The notes: generated from the sequence alone by a model not told the origin. 64,000 bases of DNA from Methylotenera sp. (GCA_014378845.1 JACMNB010000051.1:1-64000); one strand, 5' to 3'. Positions 17,998-26,893 are shown, counted from the stretch's first letter. Numbers and translations: made by a program.

Positions 17998-18750
17998 ATG
18001 ACAAGCCAATTCGCTAACATCAAGTGGCAACAACAGCTAAATAGCATAAAACAGCCCTACTCGCTTGATTTTAATGATGTTTATTTTAATTCAGAAGACG
18101 GATTGGCCGAAACGCGATATGTTTTTATCGAAAGAAACGATTTAATTAACCGATTTGAAAGATTAAAAGAACCCGTTTTTACGGTTTTAGAAACGGGTTT
18201 TGGGTCAGGTTTAAATTTTTACTGTATTGCCGATTGTTGGTTAAAATTTGCCCCAAAAAGTGCAACTTTACGATATTTTAGCATTGAAAAATTGCCCCTA
18301 ACTTTAGCCGACATGCAACGCTCTAGCGAGCTTTGGCCGCAATTCTCGGCGATTGCAAACGAATTTTTGGCACATTATAAAAGTCTGCAATTTCCACGGG
18401 GCATCTTTAGTATGGCTGAAAGCCGCATAGTGATTGACTTGCAGCTTGCTGATATTAACGATGTACTGCCATCGCTTCAAATTACCAATAAAAACTGGCC
18501 AGAATCTTGCGTGGATGCTTTTTTGTTGGATGGTTTTGCGCCGGCTAAAAATCCCGACATGTGGTCGGATAACAACCTAATGCATTTGGCGCGCTTAGCC
18601 AGCGCCAACGCCACTTTTGCAACCTTTACCAGCGCCAGTATGGTGCGTAAAAACTTAGAAAAAGCGGGCTTTGTAGTCAATAAACACGCTGGCTTCGGCA
18701 AAAAAAGGGAAATGCTAGCTGGTTATTTTCATGGTCACCAAAAAGCTTAA
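17998..18750 (+). CDS. mnmD: MnmD: methyltransferase half of MnmC (tRNA wobble uridine modification)
   Basis: This is a 250-residue class I methyltransferase matching the N-terminal domain of E. coli MnmC. That domain converts nm5(s2)U34 to mnm5(s2)U34 in tRNA using SAM. Visible are the start region (LDFNDVYFNSEDGLAETRYV), SAM motif VLETGFGSGLNF, the acidic motif VDAFLLDGFAPAKNPDMWS, and the end GFVVNKHAGFGKKREMLAGY. The fused partner of E. coli appears here as the next reading frame. The two are in the same frame and separated only by TAA TAA. Nine bases separate it from the upstream CFA-type gene, so it may be transcribed with the lipid operon. Confidence 0.92.
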   Translation: MTSQFANIKWQQQLNSIKQPYSLDFNDVYFNSEDGLAETRYVFIERNDLINRFERLKEPVFTVLETGFGSGLNFYCIADCWLKFAPKSATLRYFSIEKLPLTLADMQRSSELWPQFSAIANEFLAHYKSLQFPRGIFSMAESRIVIDLQLADINDVLPSLQITNKNWPESCVDAFLLDGFAPAKNPDMWSDNNLMHLARLASANATFATFTSASMVRKNLEKAGFVVNKHAGFGKKREMLAGYFHGHQKA

Positions 18751-18753
18751 TAA

Positions 18754-19965
18754 TTGACAACTGCAGTTGTAATAGGCGGCGGCATCGCGGGTTGTAGTAC
18801 GGCTTATGCGCTTGCTCAGCGCCACATCGACGTAACTTTGCTAGAGCGACACACCGAAATCGCCCAAGAAGCCTCTGGTAATACGCTGGCAATGTTATAC
18901 CCAAAATTGAGTGTTATACCGAGTCTGCAAAGCACTATTACACTACTTGGCTTTAATTTTACCTTGGATTTACTAGCAAAATTAAGCAATAGCGCTAATT
19001 TTTTTAACGCTTGCGGACAAATCCAGCTGGCTTTTAACGCGGCAGAAAAAGCTAAACAAGCTGCACTTTGGAAAGACGATTTTTTTCATAACAATCAACA
19101 AGTTGTACAGTTTTTAAATGGTGACAAAGCCAGCGAAATTGCAGGGATTGCATTAAAATCTGCGGGCATTTTTTTGCCACAAGCAGGCTGGGTCATTCCG
19201 CGCTTATTGTGCGCTGCTTTGTGCAATCATTCGCTTATAAAAGTGCAAACAAATGCCAACGTGATGGCGATAAAGCCCAGTAAAAACGGCTGGGATGTAA
19301 CGACTATAAATGACGCATTTGAAGCAGAAAACATAGTGATTTGTAATGCTAATGACGTCAAACAATTTGGCTTTTGTAACAGCGCGCAAATTACCCCTGT
19401 ACGCGGACAAATTGAATTTTTTGCAACCAATGCGGCCAGCGAAACCCTAAAAACGATTATTTGCAGCGACCATTATTTAAGCCGAAGTGTTGCTGGCTTA
19501 CACTGCATTGGCACAACTTATTCAATAAATACCGCGCCAAACGATTTTAATACATCAATTAGCGCAATTGACACACAATCCAACTTAGCTGCTTTAGGCA
19601 AAATTTCACCCGAGATATTACGTGAAATTGACCTTAAATCAGTAACAAGTCGCGCGGCCTATCGAAGCCAGACACTTGATTATCGGCCGCTTGCAGGGCA
19701 ACTGTTGAATGCGGTTAAGCTGCAAGAAAATCCGCCGCGCTACAATGCCAGCCCTGCCGATTTGCCTTGGTTGCACGGCCTGTATGTTAACGCTGGGCAC
19801 GGCTCAAAAGGTATGATTACTGCGCCAGTTTGCGGCGAATTAATTGCCAGCTTAATCTGCAAAACCAGATTGCCGATTGACGCTAACCTGGCCAGCAGTA
19901 TGAATCCAAGCCGATTTTTATTAAAAAAATTAGGGTTAAAACAATTGTCAAACTTGCTTTATTAA
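18754..19965 (+). CDS. mnmC: MnmC2: FAD-dependent cmnm5U34 oxidoreductase half of MnmC
   Basis: This is a 403-residue FAD oxidoreductase matching the C-terminal domain of MnmC. That domain removes the carboxymethyl group from cmnm5(s2)U34 to give nm5(s2)U34, the substrate of MnmD. The Rossmann motif AVVIGGGIAGCSTAYALAQ starts at residue 4, followed by EASGNTLAMLYPKLS. A late segment reads RAAYRSQTLDYRPLAGQL, and GLYVNAGHGSKGMITAP completes the DAAO-type fold. The only start near the motif is a TTG directly after the two stop codons TAA TAA that end mnmD, in the same frame. There is no room for an independent ribosome site other than within mnmD, so expression probably depends on reinitiation or readthrough. 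Both halves look intact. Confidence 0.9.
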   Translation: MTTAVVIGGGIAGCSTAYALAQRHIDVTLLERHTEIAQEASGNTLAMLYPKLSVIPSLQSTITLLGFNFTLDLLAKLSNSANFFNACGQIQLAFNAAEKAKQAALWKDDFFHNNQQVVQFLNGDKASEIAGIALKSAGIFLPQAGWVIPRLLCAALCNHSLIKVQTNANVMAIKPSKNGWDVTTINDAFEAENIVICNANDVKQFGFCNSAQITPVRGQIEFFATNAASETLKTIICSDHYLSRSVAGLHCIGTTYSINTAPNDFNTSISAIDTQSNLAALGKISPEILREIDLKSVTSRAAYRSQTLDYRPLAGQLLNAVKLQENPPRYNASPADLPWLHGLYVNAGHGSKGMITAPVCGELIASLICKTRLPIDANLASSMNPSRFLLKKLGLKQLSNLLY

Positions 19966-19970
19966 ACGGC

Positions 19971-20038
19971 CTGTAGCAGCGATTTTTCAAAACGCGAAAA
20001 ATAAAAAATATATTCGCGATTTAAAAATCGCTCCTACA
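19971..20038. repeat. REP-like nested palindrome
   Basis: Outer arms GTAGCAGCGATTTTT (19973-19987) and AAAAATCGCTCCTAC (20023-20037) pair with one mismatch. Inner arms CGCGAA (19993-19998) and TTCGCG (20013-20018) can also pair. This is the form of an intergenic REP/MITE-like element and it fills the gap between mnmC and the next gene. It may also act as a transcription terminator or mRNA stabiliser. Confidence 0.75.
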
Positions 20039-20059
20039 AATTTCGATTAAAATTCCAGC

Positions 20060-21937
20060 ATGACAAGAGAATTAACCACGACTGAAACAGAAATCGCCTT
20101 AAAAAGTCATCAACAAGTACTATTAAAAAATCCAAAAGATTTAGATGCGCAAATTATGTGCGGCAATTTGTGTGTGGAACTGGGTAAATTTGAAGAGGCG
20201 GCAGGCTACTTTCGGCGCATTGTGCGCGTACTTAAAAATAACATGCCCGCAAACAACGCCCTGTGTTTTGCTTTGCAAGCCCTAGGAAATAAAGCACACC
20301 AAGAAAGCAATTTTTTGCAGGCTGAAGCCTGTTTTGAAGAAGCGCTAGAATACCAGCCTCACAATGCAGCTTTTTGGTACAACTTAGGCAATGCACAGCG
20401 TGAGTTAAACCAGGCTCAAAAGGCGGTTGGCAGCTTTAAACAAGCCATTAAATTTGATGCAAACGATGCAGAAGCGCACAACAATTTAGGCAATGTTTTA
20501 CGCGAAGTTGGCCAATTGGATAAAGCCATTTTAGCGTATGAAAACGCACTAACAATCAACCCAAACTTGCATCATGCGATTGCGCATTTAGTGCATCAAC
20601 GGCAGCATGCTTGCGACTGGGTTGGCACAAAAAATAATAGTTTAACTAAACAAATCAATACGTTACGTGAGTTAGTAAAATCTGAATCAAGCGCACAAAT
20701 TTCGCCTTTTGCCTTTTTGGCCATGCCTAATACAACGCCATTAGAGCAAAAAATCTGTGCCAGTAATTACGCCAATTTGACGTTTAAACACTTAATTGAT
20801 GTACGACAATCACTTAATTTTAAGCATAAAAAAACGCAAAAAACGACATTAAAAATTGGCTATTTATCGGCTGATTTTCGCTTGCATCCGCTAGCATTTT
20901 TAATCAAGGAGCTGATTGAAAATCACGATAAAGACGAGTTTGAAACTTTCGCTTACTCATATGGGGCGGATGATAAATCGCCAGAACGCCAGCAATTAAT
21001 GCGCGCATTTGACCACTTTAATGACATTCGCTTATTGAATGACGCGGACGCCGCAAACAAAATTTATTCAGATAATATTGATATTTTGGTGGATTTAACG
21101 GGCTACACGCAAAGCAGCCGAACAGGCCTTGTGGCGCTTAAGCCTGCGCCCATATGCATCAATTGGCTGGGCTACCCTGGCACAATGGGCGAATTGGCTG
21201 GCGAGCCGCTGTTTGATTACTTATTGGCTGATCATTATGTTGCAAGCGATGCATGCAATTTTGCCGAGCAATTACTGTTTTTGCCGTTTTATCAACCCAA
21301 TAATGCATCACGACCAGTTGGACAAAGCACGACGAGAGCACAAAACAACTTGCCAGAAAGCGCTTTTGTATATTGCTGCTTTAACCAAAGCTTTAAAATT
21401 ACCGCCGAACTATTTACTGTTTGGATGCAAATATTGCAAGCCGTGCCCAATAGCGTTTTATGGCTGCTAGATTGCAATCAATGGGCAAAAGCTAATCTAG
21501 AAGCGGCTGCCGAGCTAGCTAATATCAATAAGGAAAGGTTAATTTTTGCGCCGCGCTTGCCAATTGCAGACCATTTAGCACGTCATGTGCATGCTGATTT
21601 GTTTTTAGATACGCTGCCTTACAACGCCCATACCACGGCCAGCGACGCGCTGTTTATGGGCTTGCCACTACTCACTTGCGAGGGCGATACGTTTGCATCG
21701 CGCGTTGCCGCAAGCTTATTAAACCGCATTGATTGTAAAGCGCTAATTGCGACCGACTTAAACGATTACCAGCATACGGCCATTTTATTGGCCAATAATG
21801 CCAAGCCATTGTTGCAATTAAAACAACAAATTAAGCGCAATATTGCCCAATATGAAATTTTTAACCCTGCGTATTTTATGCAACAACTATCAAAAGTTTA
21901 TGAAAAAATATGGCGCAGCCACATAAATAATGTTTGA
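20060..21937 (+). CDS. TPR - OGT-like (GT41) glycosyltransferase
   Basis: This is a 625-residue protein resembling bacterial O-linked GlcNAc transferases. Residues about 20-175 form tetratricopeptide repeats; clear units are NAAFWYNLGNAQRELNQAQK and NDAEAHNNLGNVLREVGQLD. From about 265 the catalytic part begins (KIGYLSADFRLHPLAFLIKE). GT41 motifs follow: INWLGYPGTMGE, DYLLADHYV, LPFYQPN, RLIFAPRLPIADHLARHVHA and LDTLPYNAHTTASDALFMGL. Eukaryotic OGT modifies Ser/Thr of intracellular proteins. Bacterial homologues modify flagellin, adhesins or other proteins, with unknown targets in most cases. No flagellin or adhesin gene is adjacent; pilU follows 50 bases downstream, so a pilus-related target is conceivable but unsupported. 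Confidence 0.88.
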   Translation: MTRELTTTETEIALKSHQQVLLKNPKDLDAQIMCGNLCVELGKFEEAAGYFRRIVRVLKNNMPANNALCFALQALGNKAHQESNFLQAEACFEEALEYQPHNAAFWYNLGNAQRELNQAQKAVGSFKQAIKFDANDAEAHNNLGNVLREVGQLDKAILAYENALTINPNLHHAIAHLVHQRQHACDWVGTKNNSLTKQINTLRELVKSESSAQISPFAFLAMPNTTPLEQKICASNYANLTFKHLIDVRQSLNFKHKKTQKTTLKIGYLSADFRLHPLAFLIKELIENHDKDEFETFAYSYGADDKSPERQQLMRAFDHFNDIRLLNDADAANKIYSDNIDILVDLTGYTQSSRTGLVALKPAPICINWLGYPGTMGELAGEPLFDYLLADHYVASDACNFAEQLLFLPFYQPNNASRPVGQSTTRAQNNLPESAFVYCCFNQSFKITAELFTVWMQILQAVPNSVLWLLDCNQWAKANLEAAAELANINKERLIFAPRLPIADHLARHVHADLFLDTLPYNAHTTASDALFMGLPLLTCEGDTFASRVAASLLNRIDCKALIATDLNDYQHTAILLANNAKPLLQLKQQIKRNIAQYEIFNPAYFMQQLSKVYEKIWRSHINNV

Positions 21938-21987
21938 AATCAATATCTTTTATGCTACATTTAAAGTAACTATTTAGAAAGATAATT

Positions 21988-23082
21988 ATGGCTGCAATTG
22001 ATATTACCCCGGTACTTAAATACATGACTGAAAAAGGCGGCTCTGATTTATTTTTTAGCACGGGCGCGGCTATTCACATGGATATTGACGGTGAAACCAT
22101 GCCAGTCAATGCGCAAAAAATGACGCCTGGCATGATAAAAGAAATTGCTTATGCCGTTATGAGCCCTGCGCAAACGGCCGAGTTTGAATCAACTTTAGAA
22201 TGCAATTTTGCTATTGGCCGCAAAGATGTTGGGCGTTTTCGCGTGAATGTATTCCGTCAACGCGGCGAAGTGGGCATGGTCATTCGCCATATTCGCACCG
22301 AAATTCCTGATTTTGAAACCTTAGGCTTGCCCGCTATTTTGCGCGATCTTATTATGCGCAAACGCGGTTTGGTGTTGGTAGTTGGCTCGACTGGGTCTGG
22401 CAAATCGACCACGCTGGCCTCAATGATTGATTATCGTAACACCAACGAAAGCGGCCATATTGTCACGATTGAAGACCCGATTGAATTTGTGTATCAACAC
22501 AAAAAATCAGTCGTCGATCAGCGTGAAGTGGGCATTGATACACTAAGCTTTGAAAACGCGCTTAAAAACGCCATGCGCCAAGCGCCAGACGTGATTTTAA
22601 TTGGCGAAGTGCGCGATATGAACGGCATGCAACAAGCTTTAACGTATGCCGAAACTGGCCATTTATGCTTAGCAACCTTGCACGCCAATAATGCCAACCA
22701 AGCGCTTGAGCGCATTATTTCGTTCTTTCCAACCGAGGCTAAACACGGCTTATTATTAGGCATTTCGCTCAATTTAGTGGGCATTGTTTCGCAACGTTTA
22801 ATCTCGGGTAAAGTGCAAAAACGTGTCGCCGCGGTTGAGGTGCTGATTAATACGCCTTATGTTTCTGAGCTTATTCAAAAACAAAAACTTAGCGAGATGA
22901 AAGACATCATGGCCGACAATAATGATATTGGCATGAACACCTTTGACCAAGCGCTGTTTAGACTATATGCCAATGGCAAAATTGATGAAGAGAATGCGCT
23001 GTCTAATGCCGATTCGCGTAATGATTTATCACTTAAAATTCGCTTTACCAATGAAGGCTCTGCAGGCGGTTTTGGCGCTTAA
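21988..23082 (+). CDS. pilU: PilU: type IV pilus retraction ATPase
   Basis: This is a 364-residue hexameric secretion-type ATPase of the PilT/PilU family. An N-terminal PAS-like domain (KYMTEKGGSDLFFSTGAAIH) precedes the RecA-like domain. In that domain are the Walker A GSTGSGKS (133-140), the Asp box VTIEDPIEFVYQHK, Walker B VILIGEVRD and the His box LATLHANNANQAL. The sequence SDLFFSTGA, in place of the SDLHLSAG of PilT, and the extended C-terminus indicate PilU. PilU assists PilT in pilus depolymerisation and DNA uptake and usually lies next to pilT, which is not present here. Confidence 0.9.
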   Translation: MAAIDITPVLKYMTEKGGSDLFFSTGAAIHMDIDGETMPVNAQKMTPGMIKEIAYAVMSPAQTAEFESTLECNFAIGRKDVGRFRVNVFRQRGEVGMVIRHIRTEIPDFETLGLPAILRDLIMRKRGLVLVVGSTGSGKSTTLASMIDYRNTNESGHIVTIEDPIEFVYQHKKSVVDQREVGIDTLSFENALKNAMRQAPDVILIGEVRDMNGMQQALTYAETGHLCLATLHANNANQALERIISFFPTEAKHGLLLGISLNLVGIVSQRLISGKVQKRVAAVEVLINTPYVSELIQKQKLSEMKDIMADNNDIGMNTFDQALFRLYANGKIDEENALSNADSRNDLSLKIRFTNEGSAGGFGA

Positions 23083-23114
23083 ATTTTTTTGTGAAAGTTA
23101 TAGCCTTATAAAAT

Positions 23115-24029
23115 TTACTCGCTTGCATGATTAAACGATGCGATTAATGCCGCGCCAATAATAAAACCGCCGCCTAACCTCATGTTCCAGGTCATCACCT
23201 CGTGCGCTAAATAATACGAGGCGATTGCGGCCACTACCAGTTCAAACAAAAATATCACAGAGGCGCGCGTGGCACTCATTTGCGTCACGCTATATTGCAC
23301 GGCCAATGTCACCGCAACTAACAGCACCGCAATCAAGCTCATCACCAACCACTGCGTTGCACTAAAAAAGCTTAAGTTTGGAAACTGCTCGCCAGCGATA
23401 GGTTGCACAAAAGGCAAACAAAGTATTGCCATCGCCACCACGCCTATCCACACCGCAAGAGATTTAGCGCGCAAACTTAGGTAATGTGATTTACGCGTAA
23501 TTACGTTGGTTAAGGCAAAGCAAAGCCCCGCAGAAATCGCTAGCCAATCGGATGTGCTGTGAGGAAACGGCCAAGCCCCAGGTTGCCACAACATAATAAA
23601 CGCGCCAATCAACGACAGCAGAATGGCAAATATGCCTGCGCGGCTAATAGGTTCCTTAAGCCAAAAATGCGCTAAGATTAGCGTCCACAACGGCGAGAGA
23701 TAAAACAATAGCATTACGCGCATTACCTCGCCATGCACCACCGCCATCACATAACCCAAGTTAGACCAGCCCGCAATTAAGCTTAACAAGACGATGCTTT
23801 TAGGCAGGCTAAATAGGCCGCGCCAGTGCTTGGCAAATAGCAAACTAGCGATTATTACAGCGATGCTGTAGGTGTAAAAACTGGCAGCTACACCCGATAC
23901 GCCCGCCTCAGACATCAAACGATACGGATACCAAATAATGCCCCAAGCCGTTGCGCCAAACAACAAACCAGCTATGGCCAATGAATTTTTATATTGCTTA
24001 TTTTTATTTTGTTTATTGTTTAAATCCAA
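23115..24029 (-). CDS. EamA/DMT-family membrane transporter
   Basis: This is a 304-residue integral membrane protein with ten hydrophobic helices arranged as two EamA repeats of five helices (about 17-150 and 165-300). Typical stretches are LFGATAWGIIWYPYRLMSEAGVS at the first helix and FLFELVVAAIASYYLAHE near the ninth. The drug/metabolite-transporter superfamily exports amino acids, nucleosides or toxic metabolites; specificity is not deducible. It converges on pilU (32-base gap) and diverges from dapC with a 43-base intergenic gap that must hold both promoters. Confidence 0.85.
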   Translation of the reverse strand: MDLNNKQNKNKQYKNSLAIAGLLFGATAWGIIWYPYRLMSEAGVSGVAASFYTYSIAVIIASLLFAKHWRGLFSLPKSIVLLSLIAGWSNLGYVMAVVHGEVMRVMLLFYLSPLWTLILAHFWLKEPISRAGIFAILLSLIGAFIMLWQPGAWPFPHSTSDWLAISAGLCFALTNVITRKSHYLSLRAKSLAVWIGVVAMAILCLPFVQPIAGEQFPNLSFFSATQWLVMSLIAVLLVAVTLAVQYSVTQMSATRASVIFLFELVVAAIASYYLAHEVMTWNMRLGGGFIIGAALIASFNHASE

Positions 24030-24072
24030 AGCATATCCTAATTTATAATAACAATTTTACGATGCATAACCG

Positions 24073-25263
24073 ATGAACCCAAACTTAAACCTGCTGCAGC
24101 CTTACCCGTTTCAACGTCTGCGCGATTTGTTTGCAGGCATTACGCCAAACCCCGCTTTTAGCAACATTAACCTAAGCATTGGCGAGCCCAAACACGCCAC
24201 ACCAACCATTATTAAAGAGGCGTTAACCGCCAATTTAAGTGGTTTGGCAACCTACCCTACTACGCTTGGCTTGCTTGCCTTACGTGAAGCAATCGCCAAT
24301 TGGGCCACGCGGCGTTACGGCATTCCATTATTAAATATAGAGACTGAGATTTTACCTGTGATTGGCAGCCGCGAGGCTTTATTTGCAATTGCGCAGGTCA
24401 TAATAGATTCGAGCAAATCAGTCTCAAACCATAAACCGATCGTCATTTCACCCAATCCGTTCTACCAAATTTACGAAGGCGCAGCTTTTTTGGCAGGTGC
24501 GCAGCCCTACTTTTTAAACACCACGGTTGAAAATAATCACGCCATGGATTTTGAGAGCGTGCCAATTGACGTGCTAAAGCGTACGCAGTTGCTGTATGTA
24601 TGTAGTCCTGGCAACCCATCTGGCAAAGTGATGTCGCTTGAACAATGGAAAGAAATTTTTCATTTATCGGATCAATATGGTTTTGTTGTAGCAGCGGATG
24701 AGTGTTATTCAGAGATTTATTTTAATGAAGCAAACAAACCACTAGGTGCCCTGCAAGCCGCTTATTTACTGGGTCGCAGTCTTGCCAACTTAATTGTTTT
24801 TGGCTCACTTTCTAAGCGCAGCAACGTGCCTGGCATGCGCTCTGGCTTTGTGGCGGGCGATGCAAACATCATCGCAAAATTTTTACTGTACCGCACTTAT
24901 CACGGCTCTGCCATGAGTCCAACTGTGCAAATGGCCTCTATCGCCGCGTGGAATGATGAGGCGCATGTGATTGAAAACCGCCGACTTTATGCAGAAAAAT
25001 TTAATACCTTAACGCCCATGTTAAACGAAGTTTTAAATGTAGCAATGCCCGATGCGGCGTTCTATCTTTGGGCGAAAACTACAGAAAGTGACACTGATTT
25101 TGCCGTAAAACTGTATCGCGATTTGAATATCACTGTACTACCAGGTAGCTTATTAGCGCGTGAGGCACATGGTACAAATCCAGGTGCAAGTTTTATCAGA
25201 TTGGCGTTAGTGGCAAGTTTAAACGAATGTGTTGAGGCTGCTAAACGGATTCAGCAGCTTTAA
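24073..25263 (+). CDS. dapC: N-succinyl-L,L-diaminopimelate aminotransferase DapC
   Basis: This is a 396-residue class I/II PLP aminotransferase that would make N-succinyl-L,L-diaminopimelate in lysine and peptidoglycan synthesis. It begins NLLQPYPFQRLRDLFAGITPN, a DapC hallmark. It has NLSIGEPKHATP, the cofactor-contact motifs SPGNPSGKV and ADECYSEIYF, and the Schiff-base lysine in GSLSKRSN (Lys248). The length equals that of betaproteobacterial DapC. No other dap gene is adjacent. Confidence 0.9.
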   Translation: MNPNLNLLQPYPFQRLRDLFAGITPNPAFSNINLSIGEPKHATPTIIKEALTANLSGLATYPTTLGLLALREAIANWATRRYGIPLLNIETEILPVIGSREALFAIAQVIIDSSKSVSNHKPIVISPNPFYQIYEGAAFLAGAQPYFLNTTVENNHAMDFESVPIDVLKRTQLLYVCSPGNPSGKVMSLEQWKEIFHLSDQYGFVVAADECYSEIYFNEANKPLGALQAAYLLGRSLANLIVFGSLSKRSNVPGMRSGFVAGDANIIAKFLLYRTYHGSAMSPTVQMASIAAWNDEAHVIENRRLYAEKFNTLTPMLNEVLNVAMPDAAFYLWAKTTESDTDFAVKLYRDLNITVLPGSLLAREAHGTNPGASFIRLALVASLNECVEAAKRIQQL

Positions 25264-25275
25264 CCACCCTTAACC

Positions 25276-25359
25276 GTCATTCTGAGCAACGCGAAGAATC
25301 CATGCTCGCTTGGTTAAATAAAACAAAACGGGATTCTTCACGATGCTTAGAATAACGGG
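25276..25359. repeat. Intergenic inverted repeat (GTCATTCT...AGAATAAC type)
   Basis: The left part GTCATTCTGAGCAACGCGAA is followed by GAATCC. It is mirrored by GGGATTCTTCACGATGCTTA, then GAATAACGGGG. This gives an imperfect palindrome with arms of about 25 bases. It occupies the gap between the convergent dapC and miaA genes. The same end sequence GTCATTCT occurs at 29078 and inside the AddA-like gene at 56504, so it belongs to a dispersed family. It could serve as a bidirectional terminator. Confidence 0.7.
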
Positions 25360-25391
25360 GATGATTTATTTTTAAATGTAATTTATTAAGT

Positions 25392-26333
25392 TTACTCTCT
25401 AATAAACTGATTTATTTCATTAAATACTAATTCATTTAGTTGTGGATTTAAGCAATCCAACTCCGTTACATCATCCATACCTCTCAGCCAAGTCAGCTGT
25501 CTTTTAGCCAATTGGCGAGTGGCAAAAATGCCTCTATCGCGCAACTCAGCTAAATTATAATCACCATTCAAATGTTCAAGCGCTTGCCGATAACCCACAC
25601 AGCGCATGCCAGTTGATTCAGCTGTTAAACTTGGGTATTTTAATAACAATGCTTTCACCTCATCCACAAAACCTGTGGCTAACATCTGCTCAAAACGCGC
25701 TTCAATTCGCGCATGCAGCACTTTGCGGTCACTTGGTATTAAAGCAATTTTTAGCGCTTTGTAAGGCAACGCCTCGCTCGTTTGCTTTTTGAATAGCGCA
25801 CTCATCGTTTCGCCAGTAATTTCATAAACCTCTAACGCACGCTGAATGCGCTGCATATCGTTTGGCATTAAGCGCAGCGCGGTTTCCGGGTCTAGCACTG
25901 CAAGTTTGGCGTGCATTGCTGGCCAGCCGATTTGCGCGGCCTCTGCATCGAGTTTAGAGCGCATGTCTTGGTTTGCCTCTGGCAAACCACTTAAACCGCC
26001 CTCAAGTGCCTTAAAATATAACATTGTGCCGCCAACCAGCAGTGGGATTTTGCCGCGCGAAGTGATATCTGCCATCAAACGCAAAGCATCACTACGAAAA
26101 TTCGCCGCCGAATAGGCGTTGGTTGGCTCAATAATATCAATCAAATGATGCGGCGCGAATTCCAGCGTTGCCGCATCTGGTTTGGCGGTGCCTATGTTCA
26201 TGTCCTTAAAAACTAGCGCAGAATCGACGCTAATGATTTCAACTGATGACTTAGATTGTAAATAAACCGCCGCGCCCGTTTTGCCTGATGCAGTCGGCCC
26301 CATGAGGAAAATGGCTCGCGGCAGCCTACTCAT
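25392..26333 (-). CDS. miaA: MiaA: tRNA dimethylallyltransferase
   Basis: This is a 313-residue enzyme from the ATG at 26333, which gives the usual MiaA length; an upstream start at 26375 would add 14 residues lying inside the toxin gene. It transfers a dimethylallyl group to N6 of A37 in tRNAs reading UNN codons. The P-loop is GPTASGKTGAAVY. Other motifs are EIISVDSALVFKDMNIGTAKP, PHHLIDIIEP, LPLLVGGTMLYFKAL-like PLLVGGTMLYFKALEGGL, and RQLAKRQLTWLRGM near the C-terminus. It lies downstream of mutL as in many proteobacteria, but a toxin-antitoxin pair is inserted between them. Its first eight bases overlap the toxin's end. Confidence 0.93.
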   Translation of the reverse strand: MSRLPRAIFLMGPTASGKTGAAVYLQSKSSVEIISVDSALVFKDMNIGTAKPDAATLEFAPHHLIDIIEPTNAYSAANFRSDALRLMADITSRGKIPLLVGGTMLYFKALEGGLSGLPEANQDMRSKLDAEAAQIGWPAMHAKLAVLDPETALRLMPNDMQRIQRALEVYEITGETMSALFKKQTSEALPYKALKIALIPSDRKVLHARIEARFEQMLATGFVDEVKALLLKYPSLTAESTGMRCVGYRQALEHLNGDYNLAELRDRGIFATRQLAKRQLTWLRGMDDVTELDCLNPQLNELVFNEINQFIRE

Positions 26334-26592
26334 AATGCGTCCACAGTCTAAGCACTTTGACGATTTTTTCAGCATCTAATACTTGGTAAACCAAGCGATG
26401 TTGAATATTAATGCGCCGCGAATAAGCGCCAGCCAAATCGCCAATGAGTTTTTCGTATGGCAGAGGAATTTGAAATGGATTTTCTGCGATGATTTCTAAC
26501 AACAGCAAAGCTTTATCTTTCAAGCCAGCTGCGTTTAAATTTTTGGCATCTTTTTGGGCTGCTTTGGTGTAAAGCAGCTGATATTTAGCCAA
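26326..26592 (-). CDS. YoeB/Txe-family mRNA interferase toxin
   Basis: This is an 88-residue RelE-superfamily toxin. The family C-terminus is clear: PYEKLIGDLAGAYSRRINIQ, then HRLVYQV and VLRLWTHYE, with Arg and His at positions matching the catalytic residues of YoeB. YoeB-type toxins cleave mRNA at the ribosomal A site when the antitoxin is lost. It follows the Phd/YefM-type antitoxin by four bases, and its last codons overlap the start of miaA by eight bases. Its expression is therefore likely coupled to miaA translation. Confidence 0.88.
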   Translation of the reverse strand: MAKYQLLYTKAAQKDAKNLNAAGLKDKALLLLEIIAENPFQIPLPYEKLIGDLAGAYSRRINIQHRLVYQVLDAEKIVKVLRLWTHYE

Positions 26593-26596
26593 TTTC

Positions 26597-26839
26597 TTAC
26601 CAATCTAAGTGCGTTGAAAGCTCGTTTGCAGACGTATTTAAGCCCTCACGAATCGATTCGCGCATGTTGGGGATAGACAGCAAAAACAAAGTCTCTTGAA
26701 TCGCAGACCAATCATCAAACGACACCAACACCGCATTAGTACGCTTGCCAGTAATCACCACGGGCTGATGCGAGCTAGCCGCCTCGTCAATTAAGCGATA
26801 AAGATTAATGCGGGCGTGGCTGGCAGAGAGTGTTTGCAT
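26597..26839 (-). CDS. Phd/YefM-family antitoxin
   Basis: This is an 80-residue antitoxin. The DNA-binding N-terminus reads LSASHARINLYRLIDEAASS, followed by QPVVITGKRTNAVLVSFDDW, the Phd/YefM core. The C-terminal tail is acidic and presumably wraps the toxin. It precedes the YoeB-type toxin by four bases in the usual antitoxin-first order. The pair probably represses its own promoter upstream of 26839. Confidence 0.88.
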   Translation of the reverse strand: MQTLSASHARINLYRLIDEAASSHQPVVITGKRTNAVLVSFDDWSAIQETLFLLSIPNMRESIREGLNTSANELSTHLDW

Positions 26840-26877
26840 GATTGATTACCTACATTTAGCAATAATATTAGGCTATA

Positions 26878-26893
26878 GTACGCAATTACGTAC
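26878..26893. promoter_or_regulatory. Candidate toxin-antitoxin operator palindrome
   Basis: The sequence GTACG-CAATTA-CGTAC is an inverted repeat with 5-base arms, 38 bases upstream of the antitoxin start. YefM-type antitoxins bind short palindromes (often with a TGTACA core) in this position. The spacing and GTAC core fit an operator, but no experimental or comparative evidence is available here. Confidence 0.4.
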
